A DNA stretch of 64,000 nucleotides from CAVPLM01 sp963713545 (GCA_963713545.1 CAVQME010000001.1:124001-188000), one strand, 5' to 3'; shown: positions 8,701 through 17,539, numbered from the stretch's first letter. Notes: generated by a model from the sequence alone, not told the origin. A program made the numbers and translations.

Positions 8701-9327
8701 CTACTTGGAGTACAGCTCGACGATGAGCGACTCCTGGATGGGGATGTCGATATCCGCCCTATCGGGCTGACGAAGGACCTTGCCCACCATGTTGTCGTGG
8801 TCGGCCTGCAGCCACGCAGGCACAGAGGCCGTGAGGTCGGTGGCATCCTCGACGACGGTCTTAAGACCCTCGCTGTCGAGCACCGCGGCGATGATATCGT
8901 CGGTCTTGACCTTGTACGACGGGATGTTGACCCGGCGTCCATTGACCGTGAAATGGCCGTGCCGGATGAGTTGTCTCGCCTGCCGGCGGGACGCGCCGAA
9001 GCCCAGACGATAGACGACGTTGTCCAGGCGCAGCTCGAGCAGGCGCAGCAGGTTCTCGCCGGTGATACCCGACTGCCTGGCGGCCACCTCATAGTAGTTG
9101 CGGAACTGCCCTTCGAGCACCCCGTAGTAGCGGCGAGCCTTCTGCTTCTCACGTAGCTGGGTGAGGTACTCGGACTGCTTGCGCCGCCGTCCCCGGCCGT
9201 GTTCGCCCGGAGGATACGCCCGCCGATCGACGCCGCACTTGTCGGTGAGACACCGCTCACCTTTCAGGAAGAGCTTCTCGCCTTCACGACGGCACTGCTT
9301 GCACTGGGGGGATCTGTCTCTTGCCAT
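8701..9327 (-). CDS. rpsD: 30S ribosomal protein S4
   Basis: A 208-residue primary 16S rRNA-binding protein and usual translational repressor of the alpha operon. The N-terminus has four cysteines (Cys9, Cys12, Cys26, Cys31) in the zinc-binding arrangement of the C+ form of S4. The central S4 RNA-binding domain is clear around 'RLDNVVYRLGFGASRRQARQ'. It sits between rpsK and rpoA, spaced 13-15 bp from each. Confidence 0.96.
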   Translation of the reverse strand: MARDRSPQCKQCRREGEKLFLKGERCLTDKCGVDRRAYPPGEHGRGRRRKQSEYLTQLREKQKARRYYGVLEGQFRNYYEVAARQSGITGENLLRLLELRLDNVVYRLGFGASRRQARQLIRHGHFTVNGRRVNIPSYKVKTDDIIAAVLDSEGLKTVVEDATDLTASVPAWLQADHDNMVGKVLRQPDRADIDIPIQESLIVELYSK

Positions 9328-9342
9328 GATCGCCGCCCCGCC

Positions 9343-9750
9343 CTAGACCCGGCGCCGCTTCTTGGGGCGGCAACCGTTGTGGGGGATAGGAGTCACGTCC
9401 TTGACGCTGGTCACGTCGAGCCCGGCGGCCTGAAGCGAGCGGATGGCGGTCTCGCGGCCACTACCCGGTCCCTTCACGTAGCAGTCCACTTTCTGCAAGC
9501 CGTGCTCCATAGCGGCCCGCGCGGCTCGCTCCGCCGTCACCTGCGCAGCGAACGGAGTCGACTTGCGCGAACCTTTGAACCCGGCCGAGCCGGCGCTTGC
9601 CCAAGCGATCACGTTGCCCTCTTTGTCGGTGAGGGTCACAAGAGTGTTGTTGAACGACGTCTTGATGTAAGCGTTGCCCACCGCGATGCTCTTGCGCACC
9701 TTGCGGCGCCGTCCCTTCGGACCGGCGGTAGTGCGTTTGGGTTTCGGCAT
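9343..9750 (-). CDS. rpsK: 30S ribosomal protein S11
   Basis: A 135-residue protein of the small-subunit platform near the mRNA exit. 'FNNTLVTLTDKEGNVIAWAS' and the C-terminal 'DVTPIPHNGCRPKKRRRV' are hallmark S11 sequence. Complete, with ATG start, in the alpha operon between rpsM and rpsD. Confidence 0.97.
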   Translation of the reverse strand: MPKPKRTTAGPKGRRRKVRKSIAVGNAYIKTSFNNTLVTLTDKEGNVIAWASAGSAGFKGSRKSTPFAAQVTAERAARAAMEHGLQKVDCYVKGPGSGRETAIRSLQAAGLDVTSVKDVTPIPHNGCRPKKRRRV

Positions 9751-9797
9751 GTCTCCTTAACTCCGTCCCTAGATATCCCTGCGAGGCAGCCGACAGG

Positions 9798-10175
9798 CTA
9801 GACCCGCACCTTCTTCTTGACGCCCACTGTCGGCTTGTGCCCTTTGCGCACCCGGGCGTTCGTCTTGGTGCGCTGGCCACGGACGGGCATGCCCCGCCGG
9901 TGTCTGATGCCCCGGTAGCAGCCGATCTCCATCAGTCGCTTGATGTTCTGGCCGCGCTCACGCCGCAGGTCGCCCTCGACCAGGACGTTGTCCTCGATGT
10001 AGCTACGCAGCCGGATCTCCTCGTCTTCGGTAAGGTCCTTGACGTGCGTGTCTGGATCGATCTTGACAGCGGAGAGGATCCTGTTGGACATTGATCGGCC
10101 GATCCCATAGACATACGTGAGACCGATCTCGATCCGTTTCTCCCGGGGGAGAGTGACACCAGCGATACGAGCCAT
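9798..10175 (-). CDS. rpsM: 30S ribosomal protein S13
   Basis: A 125-residue protein of the 30S head that forms bridges to the 50S subunit. 'MARIAGVTLPREKRIEIGLT', 'YGIGRSMSNRIL' and the basic 'RHRRGMPVRGQRTKTNAR' tail identify it. It is separated from rpmJ by an unusual 179-bp gap that holds a palindromic repeat. Confidence 0.97.
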   Translation of the reverse strand: MARIAGVTLPREKRIEIGLTYVYGIGRSMSNRILSAVKIDPDTHVKDLTEDEEIRLRSYIEDNVLVEGDLRRERGQNIKRLMEIGCYRGIRHRRGMPVRGQRTKTNARVRKGHKPTVGVKKKVRV

Positions 10176-10195
10176 ACGCTACTCCTGCCTCAATA

Positions 10196-10352
10196 GGCTG
10201 CTGAATGATGAAGTTGCGCCGTCAGGGCGCGATCGGCGAGCGCGAAAGTAGGAGGCAGGGAGCGTCCGTAGCAGCGCTACGGGCGTGACCGAGGACGAAC
10301 TATCGCGCCGCCCAGTGCGTACTGATGGCCGTGGCTTCATTGTTCGGCAGCC
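10196..10352 (+). repeat. Palindromic dispersed repeat, copy A
   Basis: The gap between rpmJ and rpsM carries a long imperfect palindrome. The 18-nt outer arms (10196-10213 and 10335-10352) match at 15 of 18 positions. Its core at 10255-10319 aligns without gaps to the reverse strand of 20749-20813, between rplB and rplW, at 53 of 65 positions. Similarity extends on one side to about 10223. The core holds the small hairpin CGTAGC-AGC-GCTACG. No reading frame is convincing. It resembles a non-autonomous palindromic element, but a structured RNA element of the operon is possible. Confidence 0.7.
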
Positions 10353-10354
10353 TC

Positions 10355-10468
10355 CTAACCTTGCCGCTGCTTGTGGCGCGGGTTCTGGCAGATCACCAGG
10401 ACCACGCCCCGCCGCCGCACTATCTTGCACTTCTCGCACATCGGTTTGACCGACGCTCTGACTTTCAT
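10355..10468 (-). CDS. rpmJ: 50S ribosomal protein L36
   Basis: A 37-residue protein translated from ATG 10468: 'MKVRASVKPMCEKCKIV' followed by 'RRRGVVLVICQNPRHKQRQG'. Cys11, Cys14, Cys27 and His32 form the zinc site of the C+ form. It has the expected length and position between infA and rpsM. Confidence 0.95.
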   Translation of the reverse strand: MKVRASVKPMCEKCKIVRRRGVVLVICQNPRHKQRQG

Positions 10469-10481
10469 CTGACGCCTTCCT

Positions 10482-10700
10482 CTACTTGAAGCGATACGTG
10501 ATACGACCACGGGTCAGATCGTAGGGCGACAACTCGACCTTGACTCTGTCACCGGGCAGGATGCGGATGTAGTTCATACGCATCTTGCCGGATATGTGCG
10601 CCAGGATCTCCAGCTCGTTGTCCAGCCTGACCTTGAACATGGTGTTGGGCAGGGCTTCGATCACCTCGCCCTCGAGCTCTATGGCTTCTTCTTTAGGCAC
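10482..10700 (-). CDS. infA: Translation initiation factor IF-1
   Basis: A 72-residue single S1-like OB-fold protein that occupies the ribosomal A site during initiation. 'MFKVRLDNELEILAHISGKM' and 'RILPGDRVKVELSPYDLTRG' are near-universal. The start is GTG 10700. It lies between map and rpmJ as in most Gram-positive spc/alpha regions. Confidence 0.97.
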   Translation of the reverse strand: MPKEEAIELEGEVIEALPNTMFKVRLDNELEILAHISGKMRMNYIRILPGDRVKVELSPYDLTRGRITYRFK

Positions 10701-10765
10701 AGCTCGCCACCTGGCTACCCCCGCCTGAAAGTCGGCCGCTTATCTTAGCACAAGGGCCCATCAGG

Positions 10766-11527
10766 CTAAGCTCCCACTACTTCAGCCGTGGTAAGGATGC
10801 GAGGTCCGCCGCGGGTGATGGCCACCGTGTGCTCGAAATGAGCGGAAAGACTGCCGTCCTTCGTGTAGATGGCCCAGTTGTCGTCACCTATCTCCACCTC
10901 GAATCCACCCACGTTCACCATGGGCTCGATTGCCAGGACCATGCCGTCCCGCAATTCGGGACCCTGCTCCGGCGGACCGAAGTTGGGCACCTGCGGATCT
11001 TCGTGCATGTCGCGGCCCACGCCGTGACCCACCATGCTCCGCACTACCGAGAGCCCATGCGCCTCAGCGTGCTTCTGCACGGCATGAGAGATATCACCCA
11101 CCCGGTTGCCCACCCGGCACTGGGCGATCCCCTCGTGCAGCGATTCCTCGGTGACCTGCAGCAGCTCGCGGGCGATATCGGAGATCTCGCCCACCGCGAA
11201 GGTCCGCGCGCCGTCGGCGATGTAGCCGTCCATCGTCACGCCTACGTCCACCCCGAGGATGTCGCCTTCCCGTAGCCGGGTGCCGTCGGGGATGCCGTGG
11301 ACCACCATGTCGTTGGGCGACGTGCAGATGGACCCCGGGAAACCCCGGTAGCCTTTGAAGGTAGGGACACCGCCTCTCGCGCGTATGAACTTCTCAGCCA
11401 AACGATCCAACTCCCTCGTCGTTACACCCGGCCTGATCTCCCGGGCCAGAAGGTCCAAGCACCCCTGGACCACCTTGCCCGCCCGGGCCATCTTCTCCAA
11501 CTCGGCCTGCGACTTTCGTATGATCAC
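10766..11527 (-). CDS. map: Methionine aminopeptidase, type I
   Basis: A 253-residue cytosolic metallopeptidase that removes the initiator methionine. The metal ligands of the pita-bread fold are visible: Asp in 'LGVDVGVTMDGYIADGARTF' (two), His in 'GHGVGRDMHEDP', Glu in 'MVLAIEPMV' and Glu in 'SAHFEHTVAI'. There is no N-terminal zinc-finger extension, so it is the short type Ia form. The start is GTG 11527. Placement between adk and infA is the classical Gram-positive order. Confidence 0.96.
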   Translation of the reverse strand: MIIRKSQAELEKMARAGKVVQGCLDLLAREIRPGVTTRELDRLAEKFIRARGGVPTFKGYRGFPGSICTSPNDMVVHGIPDGTRLREGDILGVDVGVTMDGYIADGARTFAVGEISDIARELLQVTEESLHEGIAQCRVGNRVGDISHAVQKHAEAHGLSVVRSMVGHGVGRDMHEDPQVPNFGPPEQGPELRDGMVLAIEPMVNVGGFEVEIGDDNWAIYTKDGSLSAHFEHTVAITRGGPRILTTAEVVGA

Positions 11528-11573
11528 AGTGTCGTCGCCGTCTTCGTTGTCCTGTCTTCCCAGCTCTCCCGGC

Positions 11574-12236
11574 CTATTCCTCGGCCGGACCGAGAGCTGC
11601 GCGTATGTCTTCGTAGACCTTCTCCGGTGACTGGGCGCCGTCGACGCGGGTCACCAGCCCGGCCTGATCGTAGTAGTCGATGAGCGGCTCGGTCTGGTTG
11701 CGGTACACCTCGAGCCGATTGCGCACGGTGGCTTCAGAGTCGTCATCACGCTGATAGAGCTCTCCGCCACACTTGTCGCACACGCCCTCCTTCTTGGGCG
11801 GGTTGAACACCACGTGGAAAGGAGCCTGACAGACCCGGCAGATGCGGCGCCCGCTGAGGCGGCGCACCAACTCCTCTTCGTCCACAAGGACGACGACGGT
11901 CTTCGTCACTGCCCGGCCCAGGCCGTCCAGGGCGGCGTCCAGCGCCTCCGCCTGCGGGATGGTCCGGGGGAAGCCGTCCATCAGGAAGCCCTTGGCGGTG
12001 TCCGACTCCTGCAAGCGATCCTTCACTATGCCGATCACCACGCTGTCGGGTACCAGCTCGCCGGCGTCCATGTATTTCTTGGCTTCCAGACCCATCTGCG
12101 TCTGGTTCTTGACTGCCCCGCGCAGGATGTCGCCGGTGGATACGTGAGGAATGCCGTATTCCTCCACGATGCGTCCGGCCTGGGTCCCTTTGCCCGCGCC
12201 GGGCGGTCCGAGCAGAATGAGATTGAACTGGCTCAC
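11574..12236 (-). CDS. adk: Adenylate kinase (zinc-lid form)
   Basis: A 220-residue enzyme for ATP + AMP = 2 ADP. The P-loop 'GPPGAGKGTQ' is at residues 10-19. The LID domain carries 'CRVCQAPFHVVFNPP' and 'CDKCGG', a four-cysteine structural zinc site typical of Gram-positive long-form enzymes. 'DGFPRTIPQAEAL' is the conserved nucleotide-binding segment. The start is GTG 12236. It follows secY in the spc operon. Confidence 0.96.
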   Translation of the reverse strand: MSQFNLILLGPPGAGKGTQAGRIVEEYGIPHVSTGDILRGAVKNQTQMGLEAKKYMDAGELVPDSVVIGIVKDRLQESDTAKGFLMDGFPRTIPQAEALDAALDGLGRAVTKTVVVLVDEEELVRRLSGRRICRVCQAPFHVVFNPPKKEGVCDKCGGELYQRDDDSEATVRNRLEVYRNQTEPLIDYYDQAGLVTRVDGAQSPEKVYEDIRAALGPAEE

Positions 12237-12268
12237 GCTCTTATCCCTTCTTTTCGTCTACCACGACA

Positions 12269-13519
12269 CTACTTGAGGAAGCCTTCGTAGTGCCGCATCA
12301 ACAGCTGTGATTCCATCTGCTTCATCGTGTCGAGCGCGACCCCTACGACGATCAGGAGAGACGTCCCCCCGAAGTAAAAGGGTATTCCCAAGAGCTTGAT
12401 GAGCAGGGTAGGCAGCAGCACTATGGCCGCCAGGAACAGCGCACCCGGGAAGGTGATGCGCGTCAGCACTCTGTCGAGATAGACGGCAGTGGGGCGCCCG
12501 GGGCGGATGCCGGGGATGAATCCCCCGTATTTCTTGAGATTGTCGGCCTGGTCGATGGGGTTGAACTGCACGGCCGTATAGAAGTAGGTGAACAGGATGA
12601 TCAAGATGACCTCGGCCACCAGATACCACCAGGAGCTCGGCCCGAAGATATCGCCCAGCCTCTTGGCCCAGGTCCAGGGAGTCATCTGCGCCAGGGTGAC
12701 AGGGAACAGGAGCACCGAAGACGCGAAGATCACCGGGATGACCCCGGCCATGTTGATCCGCAGGGGAAGGTAAGTGCTCTGCCCGCCGTAGACCTTGCGG
12801 CCCACCACCCGCTTCGCGTACTGCACGGGGATACGCCGCTGGCCCTCGGTCACGTAGATGATGAAGATGATCACGAGCACGGAGATGATGCCCATGAGTA
12901 CCCAGTAACCGGGATTAAGGGTGAAGAGCTTCTGGATACCGCTCGGGAGCCGCGACACGATGCTCGCAAAGATCATGAGAGAGATGCCGTTCCCGATGCC
13001 CCGCTGAGTGATGAGCTCGCCCATCCACATGACCAGCGCAGTGCCGACCGTCAGAGTGAGCACTATCAGGTAGAAGCTGAGCGGTGTGAGCGGCGCGTCC
13101 GGGGGGAAGGCGCCATAGCTCCGGAAGAGAAACACGAAGCCTATGGCCTGGATCAGCGCCAGGATCACGGTGAAATAGCGGGTGTATTGGTTGACCTTCT
13201 TCTGCCCCGCTTCCCCTTCCTTCATGAGGGCTTCCAACTTGGGGATCACCATGGTGAGCAGCTGCATGATGATCGACGCCGTGATATAGGGCATGATGCC
13301 CATGGCGAAGACAGCCACGTTCTGCAGGCCGCCGCCTGCAAAAAGATTGTAGAAGTCGAACACACCCCCGGTGTTGAACATCCCCTCGATGGCGTCCACG
13401 TCGACGCCCGGCACCGGGATGTAGCAGCCCAGGCGGTAGATCGCGATGATCATCGCCGTGAAGAGCAGTTTCTTCCGAAGATCCGGCAGCCTCCAGGCGT
13501 TGAGCAGGGACTGAAGCAT
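12269..13519 (-). CDS. secY: Protein translocase subunit SecY
   Basis: A 416-residue channel subunit of the Sec translocon with about ten transmembrane helices. The plug region 'RLGCYIPVPGVDVDAI', 'QRGIGNGISLMIFA' and 'IRPGRPTAVYLDRVLTRIT' are characteristic. The ATG overlaps the rplO stop by one base, so translation is probably coupled. SecE, its partner, is encoded in the same gene block at 38450-38770. Confidence 0.97.
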   Translation of the reverse strand: MLQSLLNAWRLPDLRKKLLFTAMIIAIYRLGCYIPVPGVDVDAIEGMFNTGGVFDFYNLFAGGGLQNVAVFAMGIMPYITASIIMQLLTMVIPKLEALMKEGEAGQKKVNQYTRYFTVILALIQAIGFVFLFRSYGAFPPDAPLTPLSFYLIVLTLTVGTALVMWMGELITQRGIGNGISLMIFASIVSRLPSGIQKLFTLNPGYWVLMGIISVLVIIFIIYVTEGQRRIPVQYAKRVVGRKVYGGQSTYLPLRINMAGVIPVIFASSVLLFPVTLAQMTPWTWAKRLGDIFGPSSWWYLVAEVILIILFTYFYTAVQFNPIDQADNLKKYGGFIPGIRPGRPTAVYLDRVLTRITFPGALFLAAIVLLPTLLIKLLGIPFYFGGTSLLIVVGVALDTMKQMESQLLMRHYEGFLK

Positions 13520-13992
13520 CAGATAACTTCCGCCGTCCCGCCGGCGGCCTCGATCTTAGCGAGCGCAGCCGCGCTGAATCCGTGAGCCTTGATCGTGAGG
13601 GGCTGAGCCAGTTCGCCCATGGCCAGGATCTTGACCCGGGCGTCGGCCTTCTTGATGATGCCCCGCTCCAGCAGCGCTTCGGGCGACACGACGTCGCCCT
13701 CGGCGAACACCGAGAGCCGCGACAGATTGACAGGCGTCATGTAAGTGCGAAATGGCCCGATGGGCATGGAGGTCTTGGCCAGCGGGCCCCGCAGTTTGGG
13801 CAACCTCATGTGCAGAGGCATCTGACCGCCCTCGTACCGGGGCGATATCCGTCCCCCGGAACGCTGCTTCGAACCTTTGTGGCCCCGGCCCGAGGTCTTA
13901 CCCACGCCGGAGCCCTCGCCCCGGCCCACGCGCTTCTTGTCACGCCGGGCGCCAGGGTCGGGCCGCAGATTGTGCAGGAAGATGTCTCCCAT
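13519..13992 (-). CDS. rplO: 50S ribosomal protein L15
   Basis: A 157-residue late-assembling 50S protein. The Gly/Arg-rich N-terminus 'KKRVGRGEGSGVGKTSGRGH' and 'SPRYEGGQMPLHMRLPKLRG' identify it. It has the usual length and lies between rpmD and secY. Confidence 0.97.
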   Translation of the reverse strand: MGDIFLHNLRPDPGARRDKKRVGRGEGSGVGKTSGRGHKGSKQRSGGRISPRYEGGQMPLHMRLPKLRGPLAKTSMPIGPFRTYMTPVNLSRLSVFAEGDVVSPEALLERGIIKKADARVKILAMGELAQPLTIKAHGFSAAALAKIEAAGGTAEVI

Positions 13993-13994
13993 CT

Positions 13995-14186
13995 CTATCC
14001 TTTGTCCTTGATGTCGACCACGTCCACCTGGAGCATATACGAGATCTTATGCACCATGCCCCGGATGGCCGGAGTGTCTTCGTGATAGACCGTCTGGTGC
14101 ATGCGGCTGATGCCGAGAGCATCCAGCGTGGCCTTGTGATCCTTCTTGCGATTGATGCGGCTCTTAACCTGGGTGATCTTCAGCAT
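13995..14186 (-). CDS. rpmD: 50S ribosomal protein L30
   Basis: A 63-residue protein, 'MLKITQVKSRINRKKDHKAT', with the conserved 'TLDALGISRMHQTV' segment. It is the short bacterial form and has its standard place between rpsE and rplO. Confidence 0.95.
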   Translation of the reverse strand: MLKITQVKSRINRKKDHKATLDALGISRMHQTVYHEDTPAIRGMVHKISYMLQVDVVDIKDKG

Positions 14187-14190
14187 AGGG

Positions 14191-14739
14191 TCACTCTCCG
14201 GTCCCGGCCGCGGCCGGCGCCGGTTCGTCGACCGGGCCCATGCCCAGGATCTCCCGCACGGTCTTGCCGCGCTGCAGGGCGATGTCTTCGGGCCGGCGCA
14301 GGGCGCGAAGCCCCTGCTCGGCGGCCCGCACCATGTTGATGGGGTTCGTGGTGCCCAGGCACTTTGTCAGGACGTCGTGGACCCCACCCAACTCGAGCAG
14401 CGCGCGCACCCCGCCGCCCGCAATCACTCCCGTCCCCGCAGAAGCCGGTCGCAGTAGCACCCGCCCGGCGCCGTGATGACCCACGATCTCATGGGTGATG
14501 GTGCTCCCGTGCTTGGGCACGACGAACAGGTTCTTGCGTGCGTCTTCTATGGCCTTCTGGATCGCCAGCGGCACCTCTTTGGCCTTGCCGTAGCCGATGC
14601 CCACCGTGCTCTCTCCATCGCCGACCGCGACGAGAGCGGTGAACGAGAAGCGCCGGCCACCCTTGACCACCTTGGCCACGCGGTTGATGTGGATCACGCT
14701 CTCCTGAAGGTTAAGCGAATCTGCCTTGATCTGCGCCAA
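14191..14739 (-). CDS. rpsE: 30S ribosomal protein S5
   Basis: A 182-residue protein that helps keep decoding accurate. The N-terminal double-stranded-RNA-binding fold ('VVKGGRRFSFTALVAVGDG') and C-terminal ribosomal fold ('RAAEQGLRALRRPEDIALQR') are present. I chose TTG 14739 because GAGGT lies seven bases upstream and the protein then begins with the family-like 'MAQIKADSLNLQESVIHINR'. A longer in-frame extension would run into rplR and looks spurious. Confidence 0.94.
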   Translation of the reverse strand: MAQIKADSLNLQESVIHINRVAKVVKGGRRFSFTALVAVGDGESTVGIGYGKAKEVPLAIQKAIEDARKNLFVVPKHGSTITHEIVGHHGAGRVLLRPASAGTGVIAGGGVRALLELGGVHDVLTKCLGTTNPINMVRAAEQGLRALRRPEDIALQRGKTVREILGMGPVDEPAPAAAGTGE

Positions 14740-14758
14740 TGTGCTACCTCTCTCTCCC

Positions 14759-15115
14759 TCAGAAGTCCAGGCCGCCCTCGCGGGCACCGTCCGCCAGAGC
14801 TTTTACTCGACCGTGATACAGGTAAGGTCCCCTATCGAACACCACGCGGCCCACGCCGGCGGCTTTGGCTCGCTCTGCGAGGATCGCCCCGACCTTGGCC
14901 GCTTGGTCTTTCTTCGACAGATCCTTCTCGGTGACGTGTATGCTGCCGGCGCTGGCCAGCGTGCGTCCGGTCCCGTCGTCGATGACCTGAGCCCAGATAG
15001 CCCGGTTGGATCGGAACACGGACAGACGCGGACGATCGGCAGTACCGCGCACCTTGCTCCGCACCCGGGTGGCGCGCCGCGCGCGAGACCGGTTCTTGTC
15101 ATCCTGATAACTCAT
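14759..15115 (-). CDS. rplR: 50S ribosomal protein L18
   Basis: A 118-residue 5S rRNA-binding protein. 'RARRATRVRSKVRGTADRPRL' and 'RVVFDRGPYLYHGRVKALAD' are the conserved ends. Complete, between rplF and rpsE. Confidence 0.96.
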   Translation of the reverse strand: MSYQDDKNRSRARRATRVRSKVRGTADRPRLSVFRSNRAIWAQVIDDGTGRTLASAGSIHVTEKDLSKKDQAAKVGAILAERAKAAGVGRVVFDRGPYLYHGRVKALADGAREGGLDF

Positions 15116-15125
15116 CTGATCCTCT

Positions 15126-15659
15126 CTACGCCCGCTTGCCCACTTTGCGCCGCACCACTTCGCCTTCGTAGCGAATGCCCTTGCCTTTGTAGGGCTCGGG
15201 CTTGCGGAGGGCGCGGATCTCGGCCGCTACCTGGCCGACGCGCTGCTTGTCGATGCCCCTGACCACGATCTGCGTAGGAGTGGGCACCTCGAACTCTATG
15301 TTCTCCGGGGGAGGTACCACCACCGGATGAGAGTAGCCGACAAGGACCTCCAGGTCGGAGCCTTTCTTGGAGGCCCTATATCCGACTCCCACGATCTCCA
15401 GCTTCTTCTCGAAGCCCGTGGTCACACCGGTGACCATGTTGGAGAGAAGCGTACGGGTTAGGCCGTGCAGGGAGCGGTTCGGCGCTGTGTCGTCGGGCCG
15501 GGCGACGGACATGATGCCGTCCTCCAGGGTCACCTGCATGTTGGGGTGGACGTCCCGGCTCAGCTCCCCTTTGGGGCCCTTGACCGCGACGTTGTTCCCG
15601 GCGATCGTGACTTCAACGCCGCCGGGTACTGTTATTGGTGCTCTTCCTATCCTAGACAT
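15126..15659 (-). CDS. rplF: 50S ribosomal protein L6
   Basis: A 177-residue protein from ATG 15659, 'MSRIGRAPITVPGGVEVTIA', with two L6 repeats. The C-terminal 'RALRKPEPYKGKGIRYEGE' is universal. A longer in-frame start exists upstream but overlaps rpsH and lacks family similarity. It lies four bases after rpsH. Confidence 0.96.
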   Translation of the reverse strand: MSRIGRAPITVPGGVEVTIAGNNVAVKGPKGELSRDVHPNMQVTLEDGIMSVARPDDTAPNRSLHGLTRTLLSNMVTGVTTGFEKKLEIVGVGYRASKKGSDLEVLVGYSHPVVVPPPENIEFEVPTPTQIVVRGIDKQRVGQVAAEIRALRKPEPYKGKGIRYEGEVVRRKVGKRA

Positions 15660-15663
15660 ATCG

Positions 15664-16062
15664 TTACCAGACGAAACAGATGACTTCGCCGCCCACACCC
15701 TGCCGCTGCGCCTCCCGTGCGGTCATCAGTCCATGCGAGGTGGAGATGACGGCCGTACCTAGGCCCCCGAGGACCTTGGGGAGGTTGTCTTTCTTGGCGT
15801 AGATGCGGCGGCCCGGCTTGCTGACCCTCTTCACCTGCGAGATGACGCGGCGACGGCCGTCAGTGTACTTGAGCTCGATCACCAGTTTGTCGAAGCTGCC
15901 CTCTTTGACTACCGAGTAGCCGGTGATGTAGCCCTCTTCCTTCAGGACGCGAGCCAAGTCCACCTTCTGGCTCGAGGAAGGCATCTCGACCGACGCATGG
16001 AGCGCCTTGTTGGCGTTCCGGATGCGGGTAAGCATATCGGCGATGGGATCTGTGTGTGACAT
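15664..16062 (-). CDS. rpsH: 30S ribosomal protein S8
   Basis: A 132-residue central-domain 16S rRNA-binding protein and usual autoregulator of the spc operon. 'DPIADMLTRIRNANKA' opens the protein and 'STSHGLMTAREAQRQGVGGE' closes it. The ATG is preceded by GAGGGGTC. Confidence 0.97.
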   Translation of the reverse strand: MSHTDPIADMLTRIRNANKALHASVEMPSSSQKVDLARVLKEEGYITGYSVVKEGSFDKLVIELKYTDGRRRVISQVKRVSKPGRRIYAKKDNLPKVLGGLGTAVISTSHGLMTAREAQRQGVGGEVICFVW

Positions 16063-16070
16063 GACCCCTC

Positions 16071-16256
16071 CTACCAGCTCGACTTGGTGACCCCAGGGAT
16101 GAGTCCCTGATGGGCCAGTTCACGCAAACAGATGCGGCACAGGCCGAAGCGGCGCAGGTAGCCGCGCGGCCGGCCGCAGCGGAGACAGCGGCTGTGCGCC
16201 CGGACGGCGTATTTCTGGGGGCGCCGCGCCTTCGCGATCATCGACTTCTTTGCCAT
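16071..16256 (-). CDS. rpsN: 30S ribosomal protein S14, zinc type
   Basis: A 61-residue short zinc-binding S14. Two CxxC pairs, 'CLRCGRP' and 'CRICLRELA', hold the metal. This type is typical of Gram-positive bacteria. It lies between rplE and rpsH in the standard order. Confidence 0.97.
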   Translation of the reverse strand: MAKKSMIAKARRPQKYAVRAHSRCLRCGRPRGYLRRFGLCRICLRELAHQGLIPGVTKSSW

Positions 16257-16275
16257 GCGCTGTTGCTCCTATCCT

Positions 16276-16824
16276 TCAGCTCTCGCGGAAGGGCATGCCC
16301 ATCAGTTTGAGGAGCGCCCGTCCCTCGTCGTCGGTCTTGGCCGTGGTGGTGATGGCGATGTCGAGCCCCCGGAGGCGATCGATCTTGTCGTAGTCGATCT
16401 CCGGGAAGATGATCTGCTCTTTTACGCCCAGGTTATAGTTGCCGTGACCATCGAAGCTCTGGGGTGTGATCCCCCGGAAGTCACGGATGCGGGGCAGGGC
16501 CACGCTGACGAGTCGATCGAGCATCTCGTACATGCGGTCGCCGCGCAGGGTGACCCGCAGACCTACCGGCATGCCGGTCCGCAACTTGAAGTTGGCCACC
16601 GACTTGCGCGCGCGCCGCACTTGCGGCTTCTGCCCGGTGATCTGCCCGAGCTGAAGCGACGCTTCCTCCATAGCCTTGGCATCGTGGGTGCCCTCGCCTA
16701 TCCCCATGTTCAGGGTAACCTTGGTGACCCTGGGCACTTGCATGACGTTCGTGTAGCTGAACTGCTCGCGCATCGCCGGCACGATCTCTGCACGGTATTT
16801 CTCTTTGAGCCTCGGTACTGCCAT
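16276..16824 (-). CDS. rplE: 50S ribosomal protein L5
   Basis: A 182-residue protein that binds 5S rRNA and contacts P-site tRNA. 'VPRVTKVTLNMGIGEGTHDA' and 'RDFRGITPQSFDGHGNYNLG' are diagnostic. The ATG lies two bases beyond the rplX stop codon. Confidence 0.97.
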   Translation of the reverse strand: MAVPRLKEKYRAEIVPAMREQFSYTNVMQVPRVTKVTLNMGIGEGTHDAKAMEEASLQLGQITGQKPQVRRARKSVANFKLRTGMPVGLRVTLRGDRMYEMLDRLVSVALPRIRDFRGITPQSFDGHGNYNLGVKEQIIFPEIDYDKIDRLRGLDIAITTTAKTDDEGRALLKLMGMPFRES

Positions 16825-16826
16825 CG

Positions 16827-17171
16827 CTAACCCTTATCCACCTGGACGTTGCATTTCTTGCAGTAGCGGATCTTGTCTTCGCCCTCCATGCGGACGCCCA
16901 CCCTCGCGGGCTGGCCACATCCGGGACAGACCAATTGGACGCTACTGATGTGCATGCTCGCTTCCCGCTCGATGACCCCGCCCTGCGGCGTCTTCTGCGA
17001 GGGGCGCACGTGCCGTTTGATGAAGTTGACCCTCTCCACCACCACGCGCTCTTCGTCCGCCAGCACGCGCATGACCTTGCCCCGCTTGCCGGCTTCCTTG
17101 CCTTGCATAACCTGGACGGTGTCGCCCTTCTTGATCCGAAGCTTCTTCTTGTGCGCTGTGTCTTTGCTCAT
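16827..17171 (-). CDS. rplX: 50S ribosomal protein L24 with C-terminal zinc motif
   Basis: A 114-residue assembly-initiator protein with a KOW motif ('KKGDTVQVMQGKEAGKRGKV'). The C-terminus has 'CPGCGQPARVG' and 'YCKKCN', two CxxC pairs that probably bind zinc; many bacterial L24 proteins lack them. ATG 17171 overlaps the rplN stop by one base. GTG 17174 is an alternative. Confidence 0.95.
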   Translation of the reverse strand: MSKDTAHKKKLRIKKGDTVQVMQGKEAGKRGKVMRVLADEERVVVERVNFIKRHVRPSQKTPQGGVIEREASMHISSVQLVCPGCGQPARVGVRMEGEDKIRYCKKCNVQVDKG

Positions 17172-17539
17172 CACAGCACCTCCGGCGCCAACGAGACGAT
17201 CTTTGCGAAGTTCTTTTCGCGCAGCTCACGGCCCACGGGTCCGAAGATGCGGGTACCCCGCGGATTCATCTGCCGGTCGATCAGCACCGCAGCGTTCTCG
17301 TCGAAGCCGATGTATGTGCCGTCCCGACGACCGTATTCCTTCTTCACGCGCACGACTACCGCCTGCACCACATCACCCTTCTTGACCGACCCGCCCGGGA
17401 TGGCTTCCTTGACCGCCCCGACGATGATGTCGCCCACCCCGGCGTAGCGTCTCTGCGACCCGCCCTTGATGCGGATGCAGAGAATCTCGCGTGCGCCGGT
17501 GTTGTCGGCCACTTTGAGTCTTGTCTCCACCTGTATCAT
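17171..17539 (-). CDS. rplN: 50S ribosomal protein L14
   Basis: A 122-residue protein at the subunit interface. 'MIQVETRLKVADNTGAREIL' and 'GRELREKNFAKIVSLAPEVL' mark both ends. Length matches the family exactly. Confidence 0.97.
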   Translation of the reverse strand: MIQVETRLKVADNTGAREILCIRIKGGSQRRYAGVGDIIVGAVKEAIPGGSVKKGDVVQAVVVRVKKEYGRRDGTYIGFDENAAVLIDRQMNPRGTRIFGPVGRELREKNFAKIVSLAPEVL